NCBI RefSeq assembly: GCF_019175385.1
Contig: NC_083343.1
Coordinates: 49,684,457-49,748,456, forward strand
Length of the DNA stretch: 64,000 nucleotides
DNA from: Lycium barbarum
Taxonomy: Eukaryota; Streptophyta; Magnoliopsida; Solanales; Solanaceae
Direction: 5' to 3'
The number at the start of each line of letters is the position of its first letter. Position 1 is the first letter of the stretch. Below the pieces are notes generated by a model. The model worked only from the letters and a program-made list of their open reading frames with translations. It had not been told where the DNA came from and searched no databases. The translations under genes and the position numbers were made by a program. This document shows positions 36,280 to 48,465 of the stretch, piece after piece.

Positions 36280-37981
36280 AACAAAGGCCACAGCGCACCC
36301 CCTGTCAACTGTGCCATATATATACACATCACAACAAGGGCCACAGTGCACCCCCTGTCAACTGTGCCATATATACATCACAACAAGGCCAAAGCGTCAC
36401 CTCCTGTCAACTGTGCCATATATACATACACATCAAAATAAGGGCCACAGCATCACCCCCTGTCAACTGGGCCTTGTAATACACAACAAAGGTCACAGCG
36501 TCACCCCCTGTCAACTGTGCCTTATATATATATATGAAGAATGAAAATGAGTGCAGTGCATAATCAAAATGAAATAATAGAGCTCTCAGTAATGTCACAA
36601 AATAGCCATATACATATATTATACTCATGGCATGCATAGGAGTTCAAATGAAAACAATCATTTTATCCCACCTTGGAGGAACAATTTATAAGGTGAGATC
36701 AACAACAATGAAATAATCAAGAAAATCATGAAATAGCTTAACATTTTCACATCATCACTGAAATCATATTTGAGACCTTTAAGCATAAAATCATCCTCAA
36801 CGTAATCCTCATAAAAACATTCTCATTTTTTTAACATCATAAGAAGCTTTAAGAGTCATAAACTTCTAGCTTTTGAAATCAAGGAGGTTATGGAAACACT
36901 CATGGAATCATACCATAGGAATCATGCCTTTGAAAGAAAGGGACGAGCCATAACATACCTGTTCGACTTCCTACTAGTTACGCTTATCCGTCCGAGATCA
37001 TAAATCTACATTCGAGAGCATTTACACTAACGTTAGACTCATCACTGTACACTTATCCTATGTTTTCAAATTAAACTGTTTTATATCCTGCTGGAAATAG
37101 GGCAGCATCTCCCCTGTTTATATGCCTAGCCCGAAATCTCAATTCAGCAATCAACAACAACAACAACCATACCAACATCAATAATATCATTTCCAACATT
37201 AATATACACCATAAAACAGCCCACACTCTATTTTTCAACTTCTGTAACTAACCCACTTAGTATACAATTATTTAACCACTCTATCTTCGTGCATGAACCG
37301 GTATTAGCGTAAATAGAAACAGATCCATACCTTAATCTTGTTGAAGTAACGATATCTCCGATATCTGCTTTGAATCACGTCAAAATCCACCACAACACAA
37401 GACTACAATCGCAACCACGCACTATCCGGACCTAAACTAATATTCCGTTACTTGATAATTGCTCACTTTTTTTATACTCACTCTCTACTGATTTCTGGTA
37501 AGTTCTGGGCAGAATCTGGTGAAAAAAAAAAGAGGGGTTTTACCTTTATATAAGGGTCAAATTCAGGTCGGGTCACTGTAGTCGGTTACTGTAGCAGTAC
37601 TGTAGCACGCGTTTCTGCTTTGTCAGCTGAACTTGTAACGTCCATAATTCTCTACTCCGATATCCTATCGATGAGAGGTTTGTTGTGTTGGAAACTAGAC
37701 TTGAAGAATTTCATGTTAGGCTTTTGTTTCACTTTAAAACACTCCATATGCTAAGAGATATTCGTCCCCTAAGTTGGACCAAAATTTTCACACAAAACTT
37801 CACCCATCCCTTCTCCAAAGTCATACTACTTCATTTATTCCACTCATTTCCTTATAAAACCTTCCGGCATACCTTATATACATCCTTCACTCATTAAATA
37901 TACTTAATAATGCTTGCTACTTATATTCCAAAGTGGTTTTACTTAACCATAAATCAACATACCAAGCTGCGAGGCGTAACA
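35603..37981 (-). repeat. Element A 5' LTR
   Basis: Starts tttcacgaccc (decayed tgtcacgaccc) and ends ggcgtaaca; about 2.38 kb. Shared core at 36025-36105 with arms ccccc and ggggg around gaagaaa. Minisatellite at 36207-36525. TATA-like ttatataaagg at 37543-37555 with ctacagta-type motifs just upstream (37575-37610). Confidence 0.92.
36207..36525 (-). repeat. Minisatellite in A LTR, about six units
   Basis: Units of roughly 50-70 bp built on atcacaacaaaggccacagc, then gtcaactgtgccatatata. Within each unit ggccacag and ctgtgcc can pair, so each unit is a potential hairpin. An (AT)n run at about 36249-36276 lies inside. The same motif occurs in H's LTR at 62040-62225, although the two LTRs are otherwise dissimilar. 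Confidence 0.8.
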
Positions 37982-37986
37982 CGGGG

Positions 37987-40393
37987 TATTATCATAATCT
38001 GCCCACTGCAGGTGGTGTGCATATCTACGTGCCTGCCCAGCCGACTATAGAGCGGCGCAGTGTGAGAAAATAGTTGAATATATATATATATATAATGCAT
38101 GAAGGACTCATAAAGATAGCATCTTAATATTTTCGGAGTGACGTAGAGTCAGTAACCTCCGAATATCACTATGGATCTAACATCATCAATATCTCTTACC
38201 TTTACTGGATCTGTGATCATGAGGCCAATTCATTAATCATAAGCATAGAAAAATAACATTATCAGGAGTCCAAAGAAACATAAGCTTTCTAGCTTTCTCA
38301 GAATAGGATCATTATAGGTAACGTTGGTTCGTTCGTTCTTTCTCATATGATTCATGCCAAAAAGAATAAAAGGGATAGCCTTAACATACCTGGATAATAT
38401 CCTTCTCAATCCACAACAAAGCTTAACATAATCCTCTTGCATCCAGAACAAGTGAAATGATATCGTCATCAACAAGCAGTGTCGCAACTATCATACTTTG
38501 CTAATCTTATAACCTATGGAAAATCGGGCAATACCTCCCTTGTTTAGACTACATCCCAAAGGACACCAAGGGTCATCAACAGCCCAACAACAACAACAAC
38601 AACAACAACAATCAATAATAGCAACAACTACAATATAATCCAATATAAACCTCTTCGATTACTTTAAGAATCATATCGAGCGGCAAGCTCGTTTAACGAA
38701 TAACAAAGCATCATTCAAATCCAACTCACCTTTCATAATTCAGTCCACACCCTTCATAACATTATGCATATATTTACCATATCATATTTAGCTCAAAATA
38801 TCCTCAAAATGTATTCCAAAACAATCCATACTCTTACGCCTCATCCTTTACTTTCTATTCATAGATTTCATATATTTTCTTCTCCGTTTTTTTCCAACTA
38901 ACACATGAATAATCCCAATAACTGTAGTCACAATATATGCAGGCTATGATCCACAATTTACAGCCATTAGAAGTCATATTTAAACATTCAAAACAGCCCC
39001 TACAAAACAGTGGCTTAACTTAATTTATTTCGATGTAGTCTTGTGGTGTTTGGCCTCAAACAACTTTACCAACATCAAATTAAGCTAAAACACAACAAAA
39101 AGGGTATTACAGATACCTTAGGTAGTGCATAAAATCCAAAAACCACAGCTGAATTAGTACAACTTCACCCTCAATCACTATATAATACCATAGGCTTGCT
39201 ACTCTTGTAGTTTCCAACTTTCTTGATGGAAGATTTGGTTGTTTCCACTTGATTTTGGCCTTGGAACCTTAGGATTATGAAGAGAAGGGTTTTAGAGGTG
39301 TTTAGAGGGAGTTTAGGGGGTGAGAGAGGGGTAAAAAATGATTGAAAAAAATAGATTTCCCGTTTTATATTTTCTGATTTTTACTGTTCATTCTGTGTCA
39401 CTGTTCACCCGCGTCACTGTTCATCCTCGTATTGTTCATCCGCATTACTGTTCATCCAGTGGAATTATTTCAGTCATAATTAACCTAATCGCCTTACATC
39501 TGTTGTCGTCTTCCTTCCAATCTCGTACCTTTCATCATCTTATTAACTCACGATCATGATCTTGTCTTACAGGTTTCCATCCTTGCCTATTATCCCTTTC
39601 CTCTAATAATCTTTCTCTTTCTTCAATCTCATCCCGTATTATTACATGTTGGCCATAATGTCACTCTTATTAGAGTTTCTTCTTCACAGACCCGATTAAT
39701 TTGTTCAATTCAAACTGTTCTCTTTATTTCGCTTTTCAGTTCTACATTGTACGAATCCTTTTATTATTCTTACGTACGTACTTCTCATCTCGACGTACGC
39801 TTACCTCAGAGATTTCATCTCTGCAAAACTTAACAAAGTTTCGCTTTCAATAACTCCACTTTAACTCTTTTCCTTCACATGACATTTCCGATTGAGCTAA
39901 ATCTTTATTCTTTGGAATTAAACTTCCCCTTGACTAAGGTTCCCGTTGCAGTTCTGCTTTGTTATTTGCCCCATCATCATTCGTTACTGACAATTCACTG
40001 TAATATTCCACTCTTAAGCCATTACTATATTTATATATATATATATTTCATAGATTGGAGATATTGTAGCCTTTAGTACCATCTATCGTTACGTAGGAGT
40101 TCTATTATATCCTAGCTTAACCTTTGGTGATTATACCCCTCATATGGTATTTCTTCCATACTTTTCATGTAGCATCCCCTTTGGGAGGATACCACTTACG
40201 AAACAAAAGCTAATTTTACACTTACAACATTTAGAAGAAATTTATGCCAAAAGATATTCACAAAAATATTTAATAGTGGAAATAGTCCCATGCGAAAAAG
40301 GGTTGAAAGGGCGGCATTTTTTTTTCCAGTACACACTCCGAAAAATTTCTTAGATGAAAGACAATATCAGAGTGTCAATTTAAAATGGTAACG
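37987..40393 (-). repeat. Element E 3' LTR, right segment
   Basis: Continues E's LTR after A's target duplication. It contains five copies of a cactgttcatcc-type motif at 39385-39460 next to a TATA-like aatataaa near 39365. The last 0.9 kb (about 39478-40393) has no counterpart in E's right LTR. The end is taken at ggtaac, just before ccctcctcc, which reads as a polypurine tract on the minus strand; this boundary is less certain than others. Confidence 0.65.
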
Positions 40394-41098
40394 CCCTCCT
40401 CCAATAGTCAACACATTTAAGAAACTTCGTTTTGAAATTATTTTCCAATCAACACTACTGTCGGTTCATAAAAACTCAAACTTGCGATTATCACAGAAAA
40501 CTAGTATCTTCCTTTGTACATACTTACAAGGAAAATTGTAAACCCAGTACATGGCATGACTTGGGTTAAAGCACACCCTAAAATAGCAAAACAAGTTACC
40601 GAGTTCAAGTTACAAGCTAGTCCAAAATCTAGATGTAAACCTCGGGTCTCGGTCAGATACAATAGAAACAGGAACTCTATGCAGCCTCACAATCTTATTA
40701 ACATACAATTCTGCTAAACGTTCGAGTGGATAGTGCACTCTGATGGCCAAGAAATGACCACTCTTGGTTAGCTTATCAACTATAACCCAAATTGCATCAT
40801 GATTTCTTTGAGTGCGTGGAAGCCCAAAAACAAAGTCCATAGTTATTCTTTCCCATTTCTACTCAGGTATCGATAAGGGTTGTAACAAACCAGTTGGGAC
40901 TTGATGCCCGGCCTTTATTTGTTGACAAACTAAGCATTTAGAAATAAATTCCGCAATGTCATTCTTTATACCATTCCACCAGTAGTGTTCTTTGATTGTT
41001 TGGTACATTTTAGTACCTTCAGGAAGCATTGCATATGGTGAAGTATGTGCTTAATTCAGAATTTCTTTCCTCAAGTAGTCATCTTTAGGAACACATAA
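40394..41098 (-). pseudogene. Element E integrase fragment
   Basis: Reading right to left: the zinc-binding region (KMYQTIKEHYWWNG, then CLVCQQIKAGHQ) and the catalytic core start ([18 protein letters not shown], then [16 protein letters not shown]). The C-terminal third of integrase is missing before 40610, and everything upstream of the zinc region is missing because 41098 joins directly to LTR sequence. The residues differ from integrases A, C and J, which marks E as a separate gypsy lineage. Confidence 0.8.
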
Positions 41099-42112
41099 TC
41101 TCGGAGTGACGTAGAGTCGGTAACCTCCGAATATCACTATGGATCTAACATCATCAATATCTCTTACCTTTACTGGATCTGTGATCATGAGGCCAATTCA
41201 TTAATCATAAGCATAGAACAATAACATTATGAGGAGTCCAAATGAACTTAAGCTTTCTAGCTTAGTAAGAATGGGATCATTATGGCTAACACTCATTCGT
41301 TCGTTCTTTCTCATATGATTCATGCCAAAAAGAATAAAAGGGATAGCCTTAACATACCTGGATAATATCCCTCCCAATCCACAACAAAGCTTAATATAAT
41401 CCTCTTGCGTCCAGAACAAGTGAAATGATATCGTCATCAACAAACAGTGTCGCAACTATCATGCTTTGCTAATCTTATAACCTATGGAAATCGGGCAGCA
41501 CCTCCCTTGTTTAGACTACATCCCAAAGGACACCAAGGGTCATCAACAGCCCAACAACAACAACAACAATAAAAAATAGCAACAACTACAATATAATCCA
41601 ATATAAACCTCTTCGATTACTTGAAGAATCATATCGAGCGGCAAGCTCATTTAACGAATAACAAAGTATCATTCAAATCCAACTCACCTTTCATAATTCA
41701 GTCCATACCCTTCATAACATTATGCATATATTTACCATATCATATTTAGCTCAAAATATCCTTAAAATCTATTCCAAAACAATCCATACTCTTACGCCTC
41801 ATCCTTTACTTTCTATTCATAGATTTCATATATTTTCTTCTCCATTTTTTCCAACTAACACATGAATAATCCCAATAACTGTAGTCAAAATATATACAGG
41901 TTATAATCCACAATTTTCAGCCATTATAAGTCATATTTAAACATTCAAAATAGCCCCTACAAAATAGTGGCTTAACTTAACTTATTTCGATGTAGTCTTG
42001 CGGTGTTTAGCCTCAAACAACTTTACCAACATCAAATTAAGCTAAAACACAAAAAAAAGGGTATTACAGATACCTTAAGTAGTGCATAAAATCCAAAAAC
42101 CACGGCTGAATC
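41099..42112 (-). repeat. Element E 5' LTR, left segment (truncated)
   Basis: Matches 38126-39140 of the other E LTR closely (gagtgacgtagagtcggtaa onward). The LTR start and about 1 kb of R/U5, including the core, are deleted at 41098. It is broken at 42112 by solo LTR F. Confidence 0.8.
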
Positions 42113-43074
42113 TGTCACGACCCGGCTAGGGCCATGACGGGTACCCAGGGCTAACCACCGAGCACCACTCGTTCTATTACTCATTCTGCATACAATCGTA
42201 TTTCTTATGCTCATAATCGTAGGATAACCATTTTTCATTTGAAACATAATTTTCTTTATATACATAAGCCCTTTGGCTATCAAAATAATGTACATACAAT
42301 AAGGACATCGTGAGACCATACTACCCACACATACGTATCTATGAGCCTCTACTAGAGTACTAGACATATGGACGGGACAGGACCCTGTCGTGCCCAAAAC
42401 ATATATGTAAATAAAATTGTAAATAAATGGAACCTCCGGAATACGGAGTGCTCTCAAAAAGTCTGCTTATCGGCTTCTATAAATCTGGGTCGCCTCCCTG
42501 TCTACCTGTGGGCATGAACACAGTGTCCAAAGAAAACGGACGTCAGTACGAATATTGCACTGAGTATGTAAGGCAGGAATGAAATGAACATAATAGATAA
42601 ATCATAAGACATAAGATATAGATATAACCTGCGTATCTTTTAAAGGTGGATACCTTTCATGCCTGTATCATATATAATCATAGTACATGTATCATCATGG
42701 CGCATACATCATCGTATCATGTATATATCTTATCACCGTATCTGCGAATACACATTAAACGTTATCCGTATTCGGCCACATAGTGGCACGACAATATCAC
42801 ATACATGTCCTTCGGGCTTTTCATACATTTGAATACTTAGTAGTATCATACCCGAACATATGGGTTTGGTGTCTTACGTACCCAGTTATAATAAAGCTTG
42901 GTGTTATGCTTACCTGGCCCTACTAAAGCTCAGTATTGTCCGCACCTGGCCCTACCAAGGCTCAGCGATATCTGTACCTAGCCCTACCAAGGCTCAGTGG
43001 TATCTGTACCTGGCCCTACCAAGGCTCAGTGGTATCCGTACCCAACTGCAGTGGTGCGCGCGCTTTATACATAC

Positions 43075-43144
<70 letters not shown>

Positions 43145-45393
43145 TACCCGGCCATATAAGCTCGGGGTTTCATAATAGCCACACATAGGCACATATACAT
43201 AAAAGCCCATAAACATCTTTAGCGTCATCACTATTATTATCGTCATCATTATCACCATCACTATCAACATCGTCATCGTTATCATCACATATATCTCATA
43301 AGATTATCATAACTTTTCATAAAGCATGCATTTGGATTTAAAGACAATCTATGAAGATCATATCGTATTCGTAGCATGAACTTTGTAAAAATATCGTATG
43401 ATAGACTTTATAACCTCTAAACTTAGACTCATCATTACCATCATCGTATCTATGGCATATTCTTACCTTTATCTCATATGGAACCCCCTATGAACATAGA
43501 CTCGTAACTTTTCGGAACATTGGTCATAGGACATGCATTAGAGCATATAGACAATCTATAACAATGTCGGGGTGACATAAGGTCGAGAACCCTCGATTAC
43601 GTTATAGATTAATCACATCCATCATATCTCACCTTGAAGGAACTAACATTTTAAGGTGAGTGTACACCATGAACAACATCAAGGGATTGTAAGTAGGATC
43701 TTTAACTTCATAGACATCATTTCTTGCTTTAGAATCTCTAGGATTAAACTTATCATCATTATTATCATATTCATGACATATTCCTCATCTTTATCTCATA
43801 AGAAGATCTTTATCAATGTTGACTCATAGTTCCCGGAATGTAAGAAAGTCATGGAAGAGTAAGGAAAGTAATATCGTAGGAATCATATTTAAGGATCATT
43901 AGTTTCGTAGGAATATCGTATCATGAGCTTTAAGACTTCTAGACTTAGATTCATCATCGGTATTGTCATGCTCGTAATGTATCTCTTTTCTTTATCTTGT
44001 ATGATGCTCTTTACAATCGTAGGCTCATAATTTTTGATATGTAGAAAATATCATGGAAAGATAGAAGTATTCATGCTATAGGAGTCATGCCTTAGAAATA
44101 AGGGACTAGTCTTACATACCTCTTTCGTTTAACAACTTCCATCGCTTGATTGTTCTCCTTCAATGCTCACGTTTCTACCTTCAAGAGAATTCGCATTCAC
44201 ATTAGCTAATCGATTATATGAACGTGCTTACTAAAGCTAGAGAAAATTGGGCAGCATTTCCTTTGTTTATACAACCTTCCCCATAGTATATCAACTCCCA
44301 AACATTTATAATAACGTTCACAATATCATAACCAACAATCTTCATTCATCTACATTACCCTCATTTCACAATTCCACTTCAATTCATCCATAATCATGGT
44401 CATAGTATACTAGTATGTTTTCTGACATATAATGCTTATCCCATGTCCTTAATATCATTTATAACGTAACCATATCACAACACATCAAGAATCATGACTC
44501 AATTCAAGCTATTACTCAAAATGACACTATTCCCACATTCATGACCCATTTTTCTATATTCCTCTACAATCCAAGTGTTTCAACTTTTCAATACCTTAAA
44601 CAACATGGAAACACCATAAAACTTACCTTAGATAGTGTAGAAGCAAGTTTTGGATGATAATCTTTCACTTGAAGAAAAACCCTAACTTCAATCCAATGGT
44701 TTCTTGCCTTGGATGAACCCCAATGAGTTTCTTACACTTGATTTCCTTGGTTTGATAAGGTTGATCATGAATCTTTTTTGAGTTCTTGTGGATGACGAGT
44801 AGAGAGGGTTTTCTAGAGTGTTCTTGAGGTGAGAGGTGAAAATGATATGAAATAAATGAACTTGGGTCCTCCTTATATAAATCTTAAAATCTGTCCCGAC
44901 ACGAACATACGGACCAACATACGGTCCGTTTCTTTTATACGGGCCGTATGTCTAGCTGTATGCTTGGTCCGGTGAAGGTTGCCCATCTGGGCTAAATATA
45001 CGGCCTAACATACGGCTAGTATAACTTATACGGCCAGTATGTTGGGCCGTATAATGCCCAGCTATTCCGATTTTGTTCTCGTCGACTCGTTTGATCTCCA
45101 ATCCTTATGGAACCTTCTTAACACTTGTTTATCACCTCATTAACAATCTAAGGGACGTTATGACTCTTCTTCAAAGCATCATTAAATCATCATTAACTCA
45201 TTACTCGTAAATCCTTTCCGATACATAACGTATGCGTTGCCTTCCTTAATAACTTCCGTCTCCTACTTCACGTCTTTGAAATCTCATTTAGAATCATCAA
45301 ATGTTATTTCTTACTTATCAAGACGTCGTATACGTCGCGCCCTTCGTCAGTCTATTCACTGTGCCTGAACGGAAAATTTTTCGAGGGGTAACA
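42113..45393 (-). mobile_element. Solo LTR F (Ty3/gypsy)
   Basis: A single 3.28 kb LTR, tgtcacgaccc to ggggtaaca, with flanking pentamers gaatc (42108-42112) and aaatc (45394-45398), one mismatch. No internal region. Related to the B and C LTRs: shared core at 42500-42585, TATA-like ttatataagg near 44872, and a palindrome array of acatacggtccg/ggccgtat type at 44903-45060. It arose by recombination between the two LTRs of a former element. Confidence 0.85.
42895..43142. repeat. 32-bp minisatellite followed by (CATA)n/(TA)n
   Basis: Four to five units of about 32 bp (acctggccctaccaaggctc, then agtggtatctgt) at 42895-43040 in LTR F, then catacata repeats and a pure TA run at about 43087-43142. 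The unit is not a multiple of three, so the repeat is read in a different frame in each unit; open frames here are artefacts. Confidence 0.85.
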
Positions 45394-45398
45394 AAATC

Positions 45399-45843
45399 AG
45401 TACAACTTTACCCTCAATCACTATATAATACCATAAGCTTGCTACTCTTATAGTTTCCAACTTTCTCGATGGAAGATTTGGTTATTTCCACTTGATTTTG
45501 GCCTTGGAACCTTAGGATTATGAAGAGAATGGTTTTGGAGGTGTTTACAGGGAGTTTAGGGGGTGAGAGAGGGCCTTAGGATTATGAAGAGAAGGGTTTT
45601 GGAGCTGTTTACAGGGAGTTTAAGGGGTGAGAGAAGGGTAAAAAATGAAACAGATTTCCCATTTTATATTTTCTAATTTCTACTGTTCATTCTGCGTCAC
45701 TGTTCACCCGTGTTACTGTTCATCCAATGGAATTATTTTAGGGACTCAATTTTTCCATCGTTTTTCATGGATGGTCTCATTCCCGAGCTTACATTAAACA
45801 ACTTACAATATAAACGATGCAAAAAAAAAATTGAGGTGTAACA
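45399..45843 (-). repeat. Element E 5' LTR, right segment
   Basis: Resumes E's LTR after F. It contains a tandem duplication of about 64 bp (ccttaggattatgaagagaa units at 45505-45632) that is single in the other E LTR. After ggaattattt (45730) it diverges completely from the other LTR and ends ggtgtaaca 110 bp later. Confidence 0.78.
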
Positions 45844-46036
45844 ATATGAGAGTAATTCAGAGGCTTGAGTCCATCGCTTAGCTTTTTCAAGATCAAGCTC
45901 TGTTTTAAGCAGTTTTGAGCTAATATCTCTGGATATTTCTTTTTCCAACTATGGTTCCAAGTTGAGCAACCTGTTCTTGCATTAATTGATTCTTCTTCTC
46001 CATTTTGACTCTACTTTCTTCAGTCTTCAGTAGTTG
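45844..46036 (-). pseudogene. Ty1/copia gag coiled-coil part, decayed
   Basis: Minus-strand frames read KMEKKNQLMQEQVAQL and, after a one-base shift, EISRDISSKLLKTELDLEKA then KRWTQASELLS. This Lys/Glu/Leu-rich coiled coil ending in a KRWTQAS block precedes the zinc knuckle in gag of TNT 1-94-like plant copia elements. The knuckle half is at 2976-3633, beyond the E nest. The N-terminal side is cut at about 46036 by a deletion junction. Confidence 0.68.
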
Positions 46037-46052
46037 ACATAATATGATATGC

Positions 46053-46169
46053 AAGCCAACAAGGCTGTCACAACATATCAATACCATACACAAACCGACA
46101 AGGCTACCACAACATGTCAATACCATACGTAAGCCGACAAGGCTGTCATTACATATCAATACCATATGC
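46053..46169. repeat. 39-bp minisatellite, three units
   Basis: Three direct units of 39 bp beginning aagccaacaaggctgtcaca and ending tatcaataccatac, in LTR K. One copy of the aagccgacaaggctg motif is present in A's LTR at the same relative place, so the array expanded in K. Confidence 0.85.
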
Positions 46170-46672
46170 AAGCCATATAGACACAGCCAAACAAAACTTA
46201 TACACAACCCACACATATGTCCACAGACCTCTAAGAGTGTCGATAGTGAAACATGACGGGACAGGGCCCCGCTGTACCCCTGGATAAACATACATATATA
46301 TATATATATCAAAAGATCTGTATCAAAAGTCTAGGCTCCGGAACAATGGAGCTCTCCAAGACAGCTGAGTAGAAATCCTAAGCTGGAGGATTTCCAAATC
46401 GAGTATCTATACCTGCGGGCATGAAACGCAGCCCCCCGAAGAAAGGGGGTCAGTACGGAATATGTACTGAGTATATAAAGCATGTGATACAGTAAAGAGG
46501 ATCATAACTAAAATAGAGGTCACAGGAGACAAATATGACATTCAAATACCAATACATTTGCCTTATGAAATGTAAATCATGCATATCAATATCATATATC
46601 ATACCCGGCCCATTATGGGACTCGGTGAATAAAGTCATCCTTGGCGCCATAATCACATGATCATATCATCAT

Positions 46673-46675
<3 letters not shown>

Positions 46676-46748
<73 letters not shown>
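46676..46748. repeat. (AT)n microsatellite
   Basis: About 70 bp of uninterrupted AT dinucleotide in LTR K. The open frames through it on both strands encode only Tyr-Ile repeats and are not genes. Confidence 0.95.
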
Positions 46749-46750
<2 letters not shown>

Positions 46751-48465
46751 GTACCCGGCCCTCTAGTGAGGGACTCGGCGAACAATGCAGTGAAACTGTG
46801 CACGAAAACATACCCGGCCTGGGACTCGGTGAAAGATAAATTGAGGCATGCACGAGCAGAGTAGTGAGCAACCATATGCAAACTAAGTCATATCTGAGAC
46901 TCGATAGAATAATCAACATGAACTATCATTTGAAAATCAAGACAATAATCATATCAAGTACCCTTCGAATGTCATAATGGATTATATCAAAATAGAACTT
47001 CTGGAATCATAGACACGTATCGAGACACCATGAAATAGCTTCTGGAAATCAAGAACATTAGCCATCCTAGTGGCTCTAAGAATAGGAGCTTCTTTGGAGT
47101 CATATATACGTCGTTTGTTTGTTTTATAAAGATCATGCCAAAAAGAAGGAAGGGTTAGCTTTACATACCTTTAACGCTTATCCGCGATACAATACGTATA
47201 CGCTGCCCGAAGTGTCTCAACCTATATTAAAACGTCAAGACTATGGTTAAGCTATGGAAAGTCATAAAACGTACTTCAACGTTAGTAGCTTATTTCTAGA
47301 CGATTGGGCGGCATTTCCCTTATATTGTTCACTTCCCTCCCTTTCAAGCCAACTAATAAACGACCAAGTCAACATCAACAACCACACGTTCAAATACTAT
47401 ATCAAGACTAGCTACGACATGATTCAATAATACTCCGAATAGCCCGCATAACATTCCAATCAGTCCACACATCACAATATTCAATAACCGATAACATGAA
47501 GGCTACGACATATTCGAGTTACTCTTAATAATATAAGGCCATAACACTTTATCGAAACGACTTTATAATAGTTCAACCATTACAACCACACAACGCATAA
47601 TCTCAACTACACTTAATCCTCCAATTCAAACAAGAACCATAACACGCCCCTAACAGCCCATAAAACAAATACAACTTCAATTTTAAATATCAAATTCCTT
47701 CACCTACATCACAACAATAACGACCACCCTAATCACAATTAATTCACCATTTTTAAGTTACAACAGCCCCCACACGGCCCTAACAGCAACTTAGCATCAA
47801 CACACACAATTCCACATCTACCAAATTATACAAGGTCCAAATCACCTCTAAAATATGTAGGAGAGAATTAAATCTTACCTTAGCAAGCTTGAGTTGATCA
47901 AGAACTACCATGGCTGTTGTAATCTCTATTTCTTTCTCCAATTGAACTTGAGAAATTATCAATTCAACTATGTAGAGGGGCTGGCCGTAAGCTTGCTCCA
48001 AAAGCTGCCATGGCCGTGAGCTTCATGAGCTCTCATAGCCATGGCCGAACTCTCTCTCTCTCTCTCTCTAGCTTAATTTGTGTGAAGATGAAATGAGGTT
48101 TTGTTGATGAATTAGTCATCAACTTGACTTATATAGGTAGCTTAACACATTGACACATACCCCCTCCACTTGGCATGTCCTCATTCATGCTATTTTATTA
48201 TTTTTTATTCATAAATCGGGTGGGGCCCACTCAAGGTGTAATTAACTTAATTAATCATTAATCCCCGCTTCATAATCTAATCATGGTTAGTTAATCCCTA
48301 ATCTCCACTAATATTTCTTCACCAATTGAATTTTAAAAGCCATCGTGCACTTATTAAAAATCGGGGATTAAAAGCCCTTGTCTCATATCCTAAAAATAAT
48401 CTTGTCTTGAACATATGTCGATTAGCTTACGAATAATCCGACGTGAAAAAATACGGGGTATAACA

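Larger units (their letters stand above)
4438..37981 (-). mobile_element. Element A: Ty3/gypsy Tekay/Del-like, nested
   Basis: A complete insertion with perfect target duplication cgggg at 4433-4437 and 37982-37986. On the minus strand the order is 5' LTR 35603-37981, primer site, gag, protease, reverse transcriptase, RNase H, [element C 13102-32425], rest of RNase H, integrase, chromodomain-like end, polypurine tract, 3' LTR 11057-10117, [element B 10116-5004], 3' LTR remainder 5003-4438. About 880 bp of the 3' LTR is missing at the 5003 junction. The polyprotein is broken by several stops, so it is not autonomous today. Confidence 0.88.
3634..45843 (-). mobile_element. Element E: Ty3/gypsy, internally deleted, host of nest
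   Basis: The left edge is an LTR end (tgtcaca, then a gggccatgacgggtacc block shared with B, C and F). The right edge is ggtgtaaca. Flanking pentamers are ctatg (3629-3633) and atatg (45844-45848), one mismatch, and both flanks are copia gag, which supports one insertion. Parts: 3' LTR 3634-4437 plus 37987-40393; integrase fragment 40394-41098; truncated 5' LTR 41099-42112 plus 45399-45843. Element A occupies 4438-37981 and solo LTR F 42113-45393. Gag, protease, reverse transcriptase and RNase H are missing. The two LTRs share about 1.3 kb of body but have unrelated U3 ends, so recombination with a second element is possible. Confidence 0.7.
46037..48465 (-). repeat. LTR K, truncated at its 3' end
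   Basis: Minus-strand LTR whose start (plus strand ggtataaca) is at 48465; its other end, about 150-190 bp, is missing at 46036. Related to D and L by the aaatacggggtataaca end. It contains 39-bp repeats (46053-46169), the shared core (46409-46490), hairpin units cccggccctctagtgaggga (46600-46830), a TA run, TATA-like ctatataag near 48130 and a CT run (48050-48069). No internal region is present. Confidence 0.75.

Noticed and set aside
42860..43288. Open frames of 63-99 codons rich in Tyr-Ile or Trp-Pro-Tyr
   Set aside because: They are translations of TA microsatellite and a 32-bp minisatellite, open on both strands because of the repeat.
46053..46169. Regular 39-bp repeats considered as a CRISPR-like array
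   Set aside because: Three contiguous units with no unique spacers, inside a plant LTR.
45733..46312. Coiled-coil reading frames considered as a host structural protein gene
   Set aside because: The KRWTQAS block and the zinc-knuckle partner across the E insertion fit copia gag better; the frame is also shifted.
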